Below are positions 9,901 to 18,725 of a stretch of 64,000 nt of DNA, piece by piece. The notes beneath the pieces are model-generated. The model searched no databases. It was not told where the DNA came from and was given only the letters and a program-made list of their open reading frames with translations. This DNA comes from Candidatus Fermentibacterota bacterium (GTDB lineage Bacteria; JAFGKV01). Each line of letters opens with the position of its first letter. Position 1 is the first letter of the stretch. Made by a program: the position numbers and the translations under genes. The stretch lies in assembly GCA_016928395.1 (NCBI GenBank), contig JAFGKV010000238.1:20341-84340 (forward strand). The letters are read 5' to 3'.

Positions 9901-10435
9901 AGCCCTTGCGTTCCTTCCAGTCGAACAGGGCGCCGATGGAACCGGCCAGTTCGTCGGTGCAGACGAAGAGATAGCGGATGCCTGGACTGCGGCTCTCCAG
10001 CTGGATCTGATCCCAGTTAAGCACATAGGGGCGGATCAGCTCGGCGAATGACTGCGGCAGGTATCCCCGGAACGGTGGCATACCCTGATGAACGCCATCC
10101 AGCCGGAGGTCAATGCGAAGATCGATGACACCGTCAGGAACGTCTGTCGGTACATTGGCAATCAACGGCACCACCCGAAGCTCGCGGATCATGGCGGGTT
10201 CACCGGTCTCGACAATGGTCGTGCCCATGCCCGTGCGCATGGAGGTCGCGACGCTGTGGATCTCGATTCCTCCGGGCGCGGCGACGAAACCCAGAGGGAT
10301 TCGCTGGCCAGGGTGTGCGGTGAGAGATGCCTCCAGCGTCACTGAGTGTGTGGCTGTTGCCACCACGTTTATGGTATGGGCCTCCGACGCGGCGCCCATT
10401 CCCAGAACCCCCACAAGTACGAGAAGAAGAAGCAT
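6920..10435 (-). CDS. C25 (gingipain)-family secreted protein with carboxypeptidase-regulatory repeats and T9SS-type sorting domain
   Basis: A 1171-aa secreted protein with a signal peptide (MLLLLVLVGVLGMGAASEA). Order: C25 peptidase-like domain (about 100-500), four carboxypeptidase-regulatory-like beta-sandwich repeats of 80-90 residues (about 555-915, each starting YTIGGTV/YTISGTV-like), a cohesin-like beta domain, and a C-terminal FlgD-like/T9SS sorting domain (about 1085-1171, PNPAAGEVAITF, then RDLTGRVLSRMDL, ending GTYHCQL...LIVLLR). The catalytic Cys position is present (ICLTGDF, near residue 383), but the usual GHG histidine site reads NYRGGVAD, so the His appears absent. It is the last gene of the minus-strand operon. 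Either a pseudo-protease scaffold or an enzyme with altered catalysis. The C25 and sorting-domain calls are firm by motif; activity is doubtful. Confidence 0.88.
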   Translation of the reverse strand: MLLLLVLVGVLGMGAASEAHTINVVATATHSVTLEASLTAHPGQRIPLGFVAAPGGIEIHSVATSMRTGMGTTIVETGEPAMIRELRVVPLIANVPTDVPDGVIDLRIDLRLDGVHQGMPPFRGYLPQSFAELIRPYVLNWDQIQLESRSPGIRYLFVCTDELAGSIGALFDWKERKGLAPQMATLSQTGSTDSAIRQYIRDIYNTSGTLEYVLLVGDHPALPTHDYYNPIVGGYLKSDRYYGTFVGNDELPDVFVGRLPAAGTADLAVMIDKILSYESGEGDGPWMERGTVSSGAEHPTHPGTKRIVRDWLLNFGYDEVDSVFAPSGTAVQLLQKLNDGRNILNYRGGVADRERLAEIGWTQDYCYFMQNGPRRPLVTSIICLTGDFTHTGGAYGECLGESFMRAAGGAIAFFGATHITHTYANNTLDLGIYDGLAYQGLTRIGPITDAGLYYLTYNYPPSDTVTVTVRQYNLLGDPELALWTREPSTMNVSHPSTVPTGTSNVAVSTGVSGSLVCLRGAGVYEAGYADGSGTAYFQITPSTQDAIEVTVTHPGFFPYQGQMTIAAAYTIGGTVRTESGAPLSGAVVSLTGSSTGQVTTGGDGTYAFSDLAAGGNYTVTPTYSDIAGAWPFSPQNRTYSNLQADQWGQDFTGSIPRYTIGGTITSYASVPMEGVTVNLSGFQQAQTTTNAQGSFQFSNLLGAETYTITPTYTPQEGTWSFEPQNRTVQLLNSNHWAEDFVGTPPFYTISGTVRDETNASMEGVRVVLAGEAVDTTTTSANGSYSFSSLAGGRTYTVTPSYDPPEGAWTFTPPSYQFDPLTAPQTNRDFTGVRPRYAITGSIAGRDGEALPGVAVHLSGGWSDSTFTSSVGTYSFEAVPGGLAYQITPSLAYDDSVSWGFFPQEITIANLMSDLAGQTFVAQLPVRLCVGVGSGAPGSTGNPVDIELDNETYNPVSLDSLCFTLVYSAEHGAHVPVEGGVELAGRAEDFVLSYHVDETVAAACSVVVTLRRNATSLVVGTGAICNILFSLEQDADTAYATTLSFAAAAAWDTTGFLIPVDHRDTGMFGTGVHAAPAENPSRLLLHPPVPNPAAGEVAITFSVPRSSRSTLLVRDLTGRVLSRMDLGVLDAGEHGVRWHGVDQNGTTLPNGTYHCQLVACGQSASNLIVLLR

Positions 10436-10445
10436 TGCTACACTC

Positions 10446-12278
10446 CTATGGGATATCGGCTATCACCTGGAAGACGGAAACGCGGGCCGATAGATTCGAT
10501 GCATTGCCGGTCTTGTCGACCGCCAGGACGCGGTAGTAGTCGTATTCGTCATAGAACGATGTCGTGTCGGTTTGTGCGGTGGACCAAGGGGTCCATCCGG
10601 AGTCAACCATGGCGTGCTGTGGATGGATGATGGCGGGGAGCTGCTCCTGCAGGGCCACAGATGGGTAGCGGTAGCGAAGCGCCCGGTAGAACAGCAGATC
10701 CTCGGGGCCGCCGTTGACATCTACCGTCACGGTGTTCCACGACAGGGCCATCAGCGAATCAACAAGATCCACCTGGGCCTGAAACCCGGACACGCCCGCG
10801 GGAGGCGTGTCATCGGAACCGTAGTTGCTGGGTATGACGTAGATAAGGCCCGCATCATACCCCGCGAAAGGTGAGCCGTCTACGCCGAGGATGAGATCCG
10901 CCAGCCCGTCGCCGTTCACATCACCTCCGGCCACGCTACGGCCAGCCCAGTCTTTGTGGCCAACGCCTTGCCATCCGCCTTGGGAAGTCTCGATGTCCAA
11001 CTGGGCAGGCCAATTCGCCGCCGCACGGCCGAAGACGGCGTATGCCTTACCATACCCCGCGCCCCAATCCGGCGCGCCGACCGCGAAATCGTCGTAGGAA
11101 TCGCCGTTGACATCTCCCAACGAACACAGGGCCGCACCGGTGGAGGCATAGGAGCCGACGATCTGCGTCGTGGCGGCGCTGGGAGGGGTGTCCTGGCCCC
11201 AGGCGGCCAGGGAGCTTCCTCTCCACAGATAGACGCTGCCCGTTCCGATGGGCGTCGAAATCAGGAAGTCGCCCTTATCGTCATTGTCAGTGTCGCCGGC
11301 GTCAGAAACGCAGGAACCCATCTCGTCGCCGGTGACTGCTCCAAGGAATGATTTGTCCGCATTGGCCAGGGATTCATTGATGATCCATCCGGTGGCCCTG
11401 CCCAGAACAAGGTAGGCCTTGCCTATGAAAAAGTCGTCCCAATCCGGTGAGTACTTGGGGGCGCCGATGAGGATCTCGTCGCGGCCGTCGCTGTTCAAGT
11501 CAGGCACCACCGCGACCGTGAAACCGGCACGGCTCATTCCCGTGGCATCCGCCTCGCCAACAAGGGACGCATCGGCATTTGCCAAGGATACGGACTGCGC
11601 CCACCCCGTTGTCTTGCCCAAAATGAGATAGACCTTGCCGCTGCCTGCCATGGGGGCGCCGATGAGGAAATCTCCCACGCCGTCACCGTTGACGTCGCCG
11701 GCGGAGGCGACAACGTGGCCGGCCCGATGACCGTAATCCTCACCGAGGTATGACGCGTCGGCCGTGGACAAGGAGACATCCTGTCCCCAGCCCGACGGCT
11801 TGCCGAAGACGACGTACACCTTGCCGGCGTCTTCTTCAGCCTCGCCGTTGGCTGGGGCACCTACCACGAGATCGGCATAGGTATCACCGTTGATGCTGGG
11901 GACGATGGCAAGGGACCATCCCGGGTGATCACCCACGGTTTCGCCCTTGAAACTGGCGCTCACCGAACCAGTGAGAGCCATCTCAGGTTGCCACCCCAGC
12001 GCGGATCCGAACACGAGGTATACGGTACCGTATTCGCCCCCGGTGGTATCAAAGGGCGCGGAGAACGCCAGATCATCAATCCCATCGCCGTTCAGGTCGC
12101 CTCCGGAGGAGACGGCGTAACCCACCTGCGCGGCCGGCGCCGGCCCCATCCATGACCACGGTGCCGACCATAGTCTCTCATTCTGCTGCCAGGCGGACGC
12201 GGACAGGGGGGCGAGGGAGACGAAAATGGGCAGCGCTACGCAAAGGTGTTCCAACCGGTGAGAGAATCGTGACATCAT
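10446..12278 (-). CDS. Secreted FG-GAP (integrin-alpha-like) beta-propeller protein
   Basis: A 610-aa exported protein. ATG 12278 is preferred over the upstream frame start (12302) because CAGAGGAC precedes it and it opens the signal peptide (MMSRFSHRLEHLC...SASA). Seven FG-GAP blades are visible, each with a calcium-loop motif of the DxNxDGxxD type (GGDLNGDGIDDLAFSAP, AGDVNGDGVGDFLIGAP, GGDVNGDGLADLILGVD and four more); some loops are degenerate (AGDTDNDDKGD). A fibronectin-like tail follows (about 500-610). Such propellers bind calcium and act in adhesion or display; no enzymatic role is visible. No clear sorting domain is seen at the C-terminus, unlike the next gene of the operon. Confidence 0.88.
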   Translation of the reverse strand: MMSRFSHRLEHLCVALPIFVSLAPLSASAWQQNERLWSAPWSWMGPAPAAQVGYAVSSGGDLNGDGIDDLAFSAPFDTTGGEYGTVYLVFGSALGWQPEMALTGSVSASFKGETVGDHPGWSLAIVPSINGDTYADLVVGAPANGEAEEDAGKVYVVFGKPSGWGQDVSLSTADASYLGEDYGHRAGHVVASAGDVNGDGVGDFLIGAPMAGSGKVYLILGKTTGWAQSVSLANADASLVGEADATGMSRAGFTVAVVPDLNSDGRDEILIGAPKYSPDWDDFFIGKAYLVLGRATGWIINESLANADKSFLGAVTGDEMGSCVSDAGDTDNDDKGDFLISTPIGTGSVYLWRGSSLAAWGQDTPPSAATTQIVGSYASTGAALCSLGDVNGDSYDDFAVGAPDWGAGYGKAYAVFGRAAANWPAQLDIETSQGGWQGVGHKDWAGRSVAGGDVNGDGLADLILGVDGSPFAGYDAGLIYVIPSNYGSDDTPPAGVSGFQAQVDLVDSLMALSWNTVTVDVNGGPEDLLFYRALRYRYPSVALQEQLPAIIHPQHAMVDSGWTPWSTAQTDTTSFYDEYDYYRVLAVDKTGNASNLSARVSVFQVIADIP

Positions 12279-12295
12279 CAAGGGTCCTCTGTTTC

Positions 12296-13306
12296 CTACC
12301 ACGAGAGGATGACCAGACCGTTTCTTGTAGTTCCCACGTAGATGTAGTCATCGTCGGCGGCCATGGAGTACGAGGCGTTCACGACATACTGGCCGATTAC
12401 GTGGGGCCGGTCGGGCCGGGACACATCCAGGACCAGGACGCCTTCATAGCTATCGGCGACCAGCAGCCTGTCGCGGTGAAGGATGACTTGCTTCGCGTTC
12501 CCCGGGGTACGGTGCCACCCGATCTGGCGGAGGTCCGCGGGATCGGTAGCGTCGATGACCCAGATGCCTCGGGCATTGTCGGCGACAAATGCCACAACCT
12601 GGTTGCCCAAGGAGCCCACGGCGACGTCATTGGCATAATCTTCAGTATCGAGGGAGTCGAGAGGTTCCATGACGCCGGAGAAATTGTCGGGCCTGTGACG
12701 GGCCGTGACCAGGCCGGCCTCACCCTGAGCGACATAGATCACTCCGTCGCGCACGGCAACGCCGCGGGCGTAACCCGGGAGACGTAGCCGGTTGGCGAAA
12801 TGCAGGTCGGGAGGCGTGTGGTCGATCTCCTTGATGTCGAAACTGACGAGGCCGCCGGAACGATCGGCGACGTACAGCATGGTATCTACTGCGGCAACGT
12901 CTTCATACGACTCAACATAGGATGGCTGCACTTCAGTCCAGTAGAAGGGCGCAGTGGGGTCGGTTACATCCGCGACGAACATGCCAAGGTAGGATCCGGC
13001 CGTCACGCAGGCGAACTTTCTCATCCCCCGGTCAACCACTACCAGAGACTTCGAGTAGCCATTTGGGGGATCCAATCGGCCGCCCTGAGCGGGCGCCTCA
13101 GGATCGCGTACGTCGATGGTGGTGAGACCCAGTTCTCCAGTGGCGAGATAGGCCCACCCGTCGTCCACCACCACATCGTACACCTGACCCTCTGTCGGAA
13201 TCGACGCCACCACCTTGAACGCATCTTTCGGCTCGATGGGGCCTTCCCGCTCAGCGCAGGAGACCAGCAAAGCCGCCCCCAGCAGCACCAGGGTATTCCT
13301 TGTCAT
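12296..13306 (-). CDS. LVIVD-repeat beta-propeller lipoprotein
   Basis: A 336-aa protein with a lipobox near residue 17 (LLVSC), so a probable lipoprotein. The body is a series of LVIVD-type blades (GLTTIDVRDPEAP, GIWVIDATDPADL, GVLVLDVSRPDRP, GLVILSW), a family of surface propellers common in FCB genomes. GGGAGG lies ahead of ATG 13306. It starts three bases after the barrel gene upstream and ends 17 bases before the FG-GAP gene, so it is firmly in the operon. Ligand unknown. Confidence 0.87.
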   Translation of the reverse strand: MTRNTLVLLGAALLVSCAEREGPIEPKDAFKVVASIPTEGQVYDVVVDDGWAYLATGELGLTTIDVRDPEAPAQGGRLDPPNGYSKSLVVVDRGMRKFACVTAGSYLGMFVADVTDPTAPFYWTEVQPSYVESYEDVAAVDTMLYVADRSGGLVSFDIKEIDHTPPDLHFANRLRLPGYARGVAVRDGVIYVAQGEAGLVTARHRPDNFSGVMEPLDSLDTEDYANDVAVGSLGNQVVAFVADNARGIWVIDATDPADLRQIGWHRTPGNAKQVILHRDRLLVADSYEGVLVLDVSRPDRPHVIGQYVVNASYSMAADDDYIYVGTTRNGLVILSW

Positions 13307-13309
13307 TGT

Positions 13310-14413
13310 CTACCTCCCAGTCTTTCCGACGAGGCCTCGCGTTACCGACATCGAAAGGCCGATGGTATTGGCGGTGAAATCCTTCTCTTCCCCGAGGTCG
13401 TCCTTGGCGTACGAATCAACTTCGCGCTTCTGCCACTTGTAGTTCAGATTGGCGGACACCCCCGCACCCAGGCTGAACCCGATGCCGGTTTCCAGGGCAA
13501 CCTTATTGTCTTTTCGGCCAGCATGGTAGGGGTCATCGATGAAGTCCTTCTTGGTAGTGCACGCCTTCAGATTGTAGCTTAGGCCGAAACTCAGTGATGG
13601 AGACGAGGCGAGCACCTTGACCGGCAATATATACGAACCGAACACATCATAGTTGTTCTCGTGGTACGAACCATCCGTCTCATCCGAGGTCTCCTTCGTC
13701 TCACCGGGTTCGTCATAGCCTTTCATGGTGACTCTTCGGTAGTTGGCGCTGACACCTAGCGTGAGGCGTCTTGTGACACCGTACTTTGCCTCAGCCGTGA
13801 CGGCGAAACCGTGGAAGTCATACTCCTGGAAGTAGTCAGGGTATTTCTCCCGCTCATACTGCCCGCGCGCCCGAAGCCCCAACCTTCCGCCCTTAAGGAG
13901 CCCCTTGGTGGCCTGCAGAGAGAGGAAATGCTTCGCGTAGTCATACTCCTCATAGTCCATCGTGTCCTCATCGTAAATCTGACGGATGTAGTACCGAGGA
14001 GTGTATCGATACGTGAGATAGGTGTAGAAATAACTGCCGATCCTTCTGCGAAGATCGAGCGAATAGTTGTGAAAGCTCTTCATCGTGTTGCGGTAGTTGC
14101 TGTTCTGCTTGACGGTGAGGGTAACCCTGGTGTCACCCTTGTACGCCTGAAGCCCCAGAGACTGCGCGATGATCAGATCGTCGGTAGTCTCCACCGTGGA
14201 GTACTGATCAGTCTGCGGCAGGTTTTTTATCAGGTCGATCTCATCCTCTGAGTACCGGAAGACGTTGTCGTCATAAGTAAACGACAGCCCCGTGACCAGG
14301 TCCAACTGGATGGAGGGAGGCGTCTTCTTCTTCGGCTTCGGCTTGGGGGTGGCCGCGGTTGCGGGCATGACAAACCCTACCATCACCGCGATCAGCATCA
14401 GCTTCTTAGTCAA
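13310..14413 (-). CDS. Outer-membrane beta-barrel protein
   Basis: A 367-aa protein. The start is taken as TTG 14413: an AAGGAGG ribosome site lies seven bases upstream, and the product then begins as a signal peptide (MTKKLMLIAVMVGFVMPATA) followed by a Lys/Pro-rich linker. The remainder is alternating-residue beta strands rich in Tyr, with many charged loops, typical of a 14-18-strand barrel. No named family. Its position after the Pgs genes makes it a candidate outer-membrane partner or exit route for that polymer, which is inference only. Confidence 0.72.
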   Translation of the reverse strand: MTKKLMLIAVMVGFVMPATAATPKPKPKKKTPPSIQLDLVTGLSFTYDDNVFRYSEDEIDLIKNLPQTDQYSTVETTDDLIIAQSLGLQAYKGDTRVTLTVKQNSNYRNTMKSFHNYSLDLRRRIGSYFYTYLTYRYTPRYYIRQIYDEDTMDYEEYDYAKHFLSLQATKGLLKGGRLGLRARGQYEREKYPDYFQEYDFHGFAVTAEAKYGVTRRLTLGVSANYRRVTMKGYDEPGETKETSDETDGSYHENNYDVFGSYILPVKVLASSPSLSFGLSYNLKACTTKKDFIDDPYHAGRKDNKVALETGIGFSLGAGVSANLNYKWQKREVDSYAKDDLGEEKDFTANTIGLSMSVTRGLVGKTGR

Positions 14414-14482
14414 ACCGTATCCTCCTTCAAGTGGGGCCGCGCTTCGCAGTGAAGGATGTGGCAGAAGCACGGCGGTCGTGGA

Positions 14483-15349
14483 TCAGATATCCTTCTGAGG
14501 AATCAAGAACCGGAGCAAAACGCTGTCCAGGGCACTGCCTGGCTTGAAGCTCCAGTGGTGGACACCCGGCGGGACCGGAATGACTGCACGTTTGCCTGGC
14601 GCCGGTACCAGGTCATCCCGGTCAAGATATCTGGTCACATCGGAGCGTCGTGAGCTCCACGTGAACGAGTGGATCACCTGACTGCTCTCTAGTATTTGTA
14701 CCTGGTAGTTCTGAATTCCTTTCATGTCGTAAGTGAACTCAAGGCGAGAGTAGATCACCAGCGTGGTCGGGCCGATGATCTCCAACTCCACCGGAGTCTG
14801 AGCTGTCGCGCGGTAGTATTTGACCTCGCGTTCCGCCCGTTCCAGGCGCACCACATCGGCATACCGTTCCGGGGACATGGCCGAGAGCTTGCCGAGGGAG
14901 GAGGGCTTGGCCGAGAAGAGCACCTTGACAGAGACGTTCTTGTCAGGGCACGTGATGGCGATCTGCCTCGTCCTCGGCGGGATGACTGCATACGAAGTGC
15001 GGCTCTCACCGACCCATAGCTTCCGGCCCGGTACGCCCGCTATCCCCGACTTCCTTGTAGAGTACGTCTTGGCGACCTTCCTGGTTCCTCCCACTATGGT
15101 TAACGAATAGGAAGTGTCCCGTTGCGTGGGGCGGGGGCCGATCCACCGAGAGACCACCCTAAGGCCACCTGGTCCCGTCACGTTCAACCGCAACCCGTTC
15201 GCCCGATAGTACGTGGTCGACCTCCCTTTGATCACCACCGGTTGCTCCACGGTAGTTCCATATATGGGAGTCAGGGTCTTCCACTGACTCGACTCCGCTC
15301 CCGTAGCAGCAACCACCCACGCAACGACCAGAAGGCATCGACACATCAT
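14483..15349 (-). CDS. Exported beta-rich protein of unknown function in the pgs operon
   Basis: A 288-aa protein. GGGAGG sits six bases before ATG 15349, which opens a signal peptide (MMCRCLLVVAWVVAATG). The mature protein is beta-rich with two similar-looking halves (each has a TGPGGLRVVSR / IGPTTLVIYSR strand), suggesting two related sandwich domains. No family recognised. It follows pgsW by 11 bases and precedes the barrel gene by 69, so it probably works with the polymer synthesis or export genes. Confidence 0.65.
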   Translation of the reverse strand: MMCRCLLVVAWVVAATGAESSQWKTLTPIYGTTVEQPVVIKGRSTTYYRANGLRLNVTGPGGLRVVSRWIGPRPTQRDTSYSLTIVGGTRKVAKTYSTRKSGIAGVPGRKLWVGESRTSYAVIPPRTRQIAITCPDKNVSVKVLFSAKPSSLGKLSAMSPERYADVVRLERAEREVKYYRATAQTPVELEIIGPTTLVIYSRLEFTYDMKGIQNYQVQILESSQVIHSFTWSSRRSDVTRYLDRDDLVPAPGKRAVIPVPPGVHHWSFKPGSALDSVLLRFLIPQKDI

Positions 15350-15360
15350 GGCAGGCCTCC

Positions 15361-16473
15361 CTAAGGGGATGGTGCTCTTGAAGTCTTGCGCAGCAGGCTG
15401 TGCGCGAGATCCACCCGGATTGTGATCAATAGCACCAGACTCAGAAGGAACAAGAGGAAAGCGGCGATCCCGGTGTTGAGCCGCTCCGTGAAGTAGATTG
15501 TCCCGACGCCGATCTCAGGATCAGGACCTGGGGGAACAGGCAAGCCGTACTGCCGTGCCAGGCGCTCCACCTGGAGTATGTGAATCACGGGGATTCCTCG
15601 CTGGGCCAGGAGAAGGGTGGCGCCTTTGGTAGGGAAGTTGCGGCGGGCCAATGTCATGGAGAGCCCCGAGCGAATGAGCCGGCCATTGATGCTTGCCCCC
15701 AATGAGGCAACACCCCCGCCGACATTGACCGCGGCCTGGATCGGGCGATCGCCGGTTGCCCGGGAATAGAGTTCCATCCGTCGGCGAATGGAGGCTTCCA
15801 GGGTTCTCTCATTTATGAACTCAACGCCGTTTCGAGTGATTGCCTGTTCGATGAGCAGGCGGCCTCGCCGGCTGAGGCCTCTCCCCCGATCTTCGCCGCC
15901 TCCGACCGACGCGGCGATGGACTTGGTGCGGATGATTCCCTTCCTTACCAGCAACTCCTCCATGTCAAGCCAGGTAAACTCGGGGTCGTTGGCGCCCCAT
16001 GTGGATGACCCTACACTGGCGATGACGATGGGGCGGAGTTCCATGGTCTCCGCAGCAACAAGCAGAGCGATGTTGAGGCACGGGAGGGAGCCAGTCAAGG
16101 ACACAGCGATCGCATCGCCGGGCTTGAGCCCCGCGTGACCAAGCATATCCACGAACACCGCGGCGAAGTTGGGATTGGTCGAGGTGAGCTTGGCCCGCAG
16201 TACGCCGCGATCGGTGGTAACGAGCGTGTATTCCTGACCGATCAGGCCCGTGGCGTGAGGGTCGTTCACCAAGTCGATGACCAGCCCTTTGGGCAGGCGG
16301 TAGTCGCGGATGGCCTGCTGAGCCAGCATGGCGGTTCGCGAGGCCCTAAGCTTTTCGGTGTAGAACGGGCTGTGATGAATCACCTTCGACCGCTGCACCA
16401 CCACCATGCACAGCACGGCGGCCGCAGAGACCGCGACCAGCACCACGCCGGAAACAGTGCGATAGCCACCCAT
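15361..16473 (-). CDS. pgsW: Poly-gamma-glutamate system protein PgsW-like
   Basis: A 370-aa membrane protein. ATG 16473 overlaps the stop codon of pgsC (ATGTAATG arrangement). An N-terminal TM helix (VVLVAVSAAAVLCMVVV) is followed by a periplasmic-looking domain (PGDAIAVSLTGSLPCLNIALL, VGSSTWGANDPEFTWLDME, GGGVASLGAS) and a C-terminal TM helix (FLLFLLSLVLLITI). This matches the PgsW family, which accompanies PgsB and PgsC in some bacteria. There is no PgsA/CapA homologue here, so PgsW probably belongs to the export side. Family recognition is by eye. Confidence 0.8.
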   Translation of the reverse strand: MGGYRTVSGVVLVAVSAAAVLCMVVVQRSKVIHHSPFYTEKLRASRTAMLAQQAIRDYRLPKGLVIDLVNDPHATGLIGQEYTLVTTDRGVLRAKLTSTNPNFAAVFVDMLGHAGLKPGDAIAVSLTGSLPCLNIALLVAAETMELRPIVIASVGSSTWGANDPEFTWLDMEELLVRKGIIRTKSIAASVGGGEDRGRGLSRRGRLLIEQAITRNGVEFINERTLEASIRRRMELYSRATGDRPIQAAVNVGGGVASLGASINGRLIRSGLSMTLARRNFPTKGATLLLAQRGIPVIHILQVERLARQYGLPVPPGPDPEIGVGTIYFTERLNTGIAAFLLFLLSLVLLITIRVDLAHSLLRKTSRAPSP

Positions 16474-16937
16474 TACATCGCCTCCGGCATACCGAAGAAC
16501 GCACCACCGGACACCAGAATTAGAACAAGCCGCACCAGCACCGATGCGATGAGCAGCGTGGTCAGGGTGTGGAGTATTCCCTGCTTGTCCATATGCATAC
16601 TGACCAAGCCTGGAATGATGTAGCCGACCGGCGCCAAATCCAACGGCAGATTGGCTATCTGGGGCCCCGGAAACGATCGAAGCGCCCATCCCGTGAGGAA
16701 ACCGATGATGATGGTCAGCACCATACGTCGCCGGCCAAAAATGAACATGAAATAGGATAGGAACTTGATCACGCCCAGCGTTACAAAGCTGGCGACGGCC
16801 GTCGACACGAGGGCAAGCGGCCGGTCCAGATAGAGGGCTACATACCCCGGCACGACCAAGCCGCCTGCGACAAGGCCGAAGAGCTCGGAGAAGACAAGGC
16901 TAACTACAAGACCGAGACCCAGAGACTCCAGTACCAA
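16473..16937 (-). CDS. pgsC: Poly-gamma-glutamate biosynthesis membrane protein PgsC/CapC
   Basis: A 154-aa polytopic membrane protein, the usual length for PgsC/CapC. The start is TTG 16937, eight bases after AGAGG; it gives the typical opening (MVLESLGLGLVVSLVFSELFG, then GGLVVPGYVALYLDRP), and the family block GYIIPGLVSMHMDKQGI is near the C-terminus. It overlaps pgsB by 38 bases and shares its stop region with the pgsW start. PgsC forms the membrane ligase complex with PgsB. Confidence 0.9.
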   Translation of the reverse strand: MVLESLGLGLVVSLVFSELFGLVAGGLVVPGYVALYLDRPLALVSTAVASFVTLGVIKFLSYFMFIFGRRRMVLTIIIGFLTGWALRSFPGPQIANLPLDLAPVGYIIPGLVSMHMDKQGILHTLTTLLIASVLVRLVLILVSGGAFFGMPEAM

Positions 16938-18132
16938 GAGCCTTACCTCTGTTTTGAAAGTATGATGCCACTTCTTCGCCCAAGCCGACAATGTTGCCGA
17001 CCGCCACCACCAACGCCGTCGATGGCGTGAGGGCGAGCACCTTCTCAAACACTTCCGCTGGCGACGCGTCGCCCAGGTTTGTGATCCTCTCTGCGTCAAG
17101 ACCCTCGCGGATGGCCTGATCCTCGACCGCCTTGGTGAGTTGACCGATGAGCACGCAGTGGTCTGACGGCCATCGTGTGGCGATGAACTTCCCGAACTGC
17201 TGCGCGCGGGACAGCCGATCGCCGCGGTTGTTGAATAGCACGATAGTCTTGTCCGTGGATGGCACGGAGTGCCTGGCCCGTTCGCACGCCAGCAAGGTCG
17301 ACTCAGGGTCATTGGCCGCCAACGCATTCACAAAGAAGAGCCGCTTCTCGAAGAATGCAATCTCCCAGGCCTGGAGCGCACCGATATCAGGCCGTGCTTC
17401 CCACATGCCGTGGAGCGCAGTCTCGCGATCAATCCCCAGCGATTGGCAGACGGCCAAAGCCAGCGCGATGTTCTCAGGGTGTTCGAGATACGAGAAGCCC
17501 TTGGCTGCTTCGACGTCAGCCTCGGCGGGCTGCGTGACCGTCAAGGTTGTTTCCCTGGCGGCAGCAGTCTGCTGGAACGGATGGATCATCTTATGCTCGG
17601 CTGTGAATGCTTTTGCCCGCTTCGGCATGGTGTTGGAGAGAGCCCACGCGACATCTTCAACCGTGGGACCCATGACGTCAAGATGATCCTCCCGTGCATT
17701 GGTGATCACCCCATGGGTCGCCTTGACTACCAGGTGTTCCGTGAAGCGCTGATACTCGGGCTGCACCGCCATGCATTCCAGCACCAATGCCTGGACATCC
17801 CGGGTTGCCGCACGAATGATGACCTTAATCTGCTCCCGTACAGACGGTGGCCCGTGACGAACCACGGGAGTCTCCCGACCATTCTCCCAGATGAGGCGCG
17901 CCGCCGATCCAGTCGTCTTTGCGATAGTACGGATGCCACCCGCCCGGAGTCCGGCTGCAATAAGGCGGGTTACACTGGACTTTCCCCGGGTGCCATTTAC
18001 ATGGATCCGGATGGGGATTCTCGCCAGGGCCTGCCGATGGCGACGGTGTTCGATGATCCCGGCTATCACGAGGAAAGCCAGCAGGGCCGGGAGTATTAGA
18101 AGTGAGGGCCCCGTCAGGGTGTCAATGACCAC
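16900..18132 (-). CDS. pgsB: Poly-gamma-glutamate synthase PgsB/CapB
   Basis: A 410-aa amide ligase related to Mur ligases. GTG 18132 is chosen: AGAGGAG lies eight bases upstream and the product then starts with the expected N-terminal TM helix. The ATP site is HVNGTRGKSSVTRLI; other blocks are NAREDHLDVMGPTVEDVA and GNIVGLGEEVASYF. Known members polymerise glutamate through gamma-carboxyl links using ATP, together with PgsC. It overlaps the DJ-1 gene upstream by 19 bases. Capsule or released polymer cannot be told from the sequence, and an alternative amino-acid polymer is possible. Confidence 0.92.
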   Translation of the reverse strand: MVIDTLTGPSLLILPALLAFLVIAGIIEHRRHRQALARIPIRIHVNGTRGKSSVTRLIAAGLRAGGIRTIAKTTGSAARLIWENGRETPVVRHGPPSVREQIKVIIRAATRDVQALVLECMAVQPEYQRFTEHLVVKATHGVITNAREDHLDVMGPTVEDVAWALSNTMPKRAKAFTAEHKMIHPFQQTAAARETTLTVTQPAEADVEAAKGFSYLEHPENIALALAVCQSLGIDRETALHGMWEARPDIGALQAWEIAFFEKRLFFVNALAANDPESTLLACERARHSVPSTDKTIVLFNNRGDRLSRAQQFGKFIATRWPSDHCVLIGQLTKAVEDQAIREGLDAERITNLGDASPAEVFEKVLALTPSTALVVAVGNIVGLGEEVASYFQNRGKALGTGVSGSRSCS

Positions 18133-18725
18133 CGGGTCCACTCCTCTCGAACCACATCCGGCACATCGACAACCATGGCCTCGGCCAGGGCGATTGCCCT
18201 TTCCCGGCCTGTGAGGCAAGAGACCATGGTGAGACCACAGAGCAGGGCCGTGCCGGGCCCTCTGCTGGTAACGAAAGGCGCATCCACCACAACCGGGGAT
18301 TCGCAATAGTGAGAGTCCACCAACTCCGCCCTGCACGAGGGATGTGATGTGACCCGTCGGCCGCGGAGTAGCCCCATGCGGTGAAGCACGGTGGGTGCGG
18401 CGCAGATTGCAGCGATGAGCATGCCTCGACGTCGCACTTCATCGATGGCCACCATCACCGCCTCGGATTCCGCGAGACGGTTCGTGCCTGGCATACCGCC
18501 GGGAAGGAAAATGCCCATGGCAGCTTCCATATCGACCGTTTCCAGGGATACCTCTGCCTGAAGCCTGAAGCCATGGCTTCCTGGGACCATGCTCGGGGCT
18601 CCCGGCAGCCGGGCCACTACCGGGAGGATGCCTGCCCTGGAGAGCACATCGGCGACAGCCACCGCCTCCGTTTCTTCGTAGCCTACAGCCAGTGGAATCA
18701 CCACAAAAGGGCGCGGTCGGGGCAT
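18114..18725 (-). CDS. DJ-1/PfpI-family protein (YajL/ThiJ-like)
   Basis: A 203-aa cytoplasmic protein of the DJ-1 superfamily. The nucleophile-elbow cysteine is in AAICAAPTVLHRMGLL, the conserved N-terminal Glu in GYEETEAV, and the family block FLPGGMPGTNRL precedes. Members act in glyoxal/oxidative stress defence or protein repair; the exact role here is open. ATG 18725 immediately follows the previous stop codon (TGAATG), indicating coupling. The link to pgsB, which it overlaps, has no obvious explanation. Confidence 0.9.
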   Translation of the reverse strand: MPRPRPFVVIPLAVGYEETEAVAVADVLSRAGILPVVARLPGAPSMVPGSHGFRLQAEVSLETVDMEAAMGIFLPGGMPGTNRLAESEAVMVAIDEVRRRGMLIAAICAAPTVLHRMGLLRGRRVTSHPSCRAELVDSHYCESPVVVDAPFVTSRGPGTALLCGLTMVSCLTGRERAIALAEAMVVDVPDVVREEWTRWSLTP

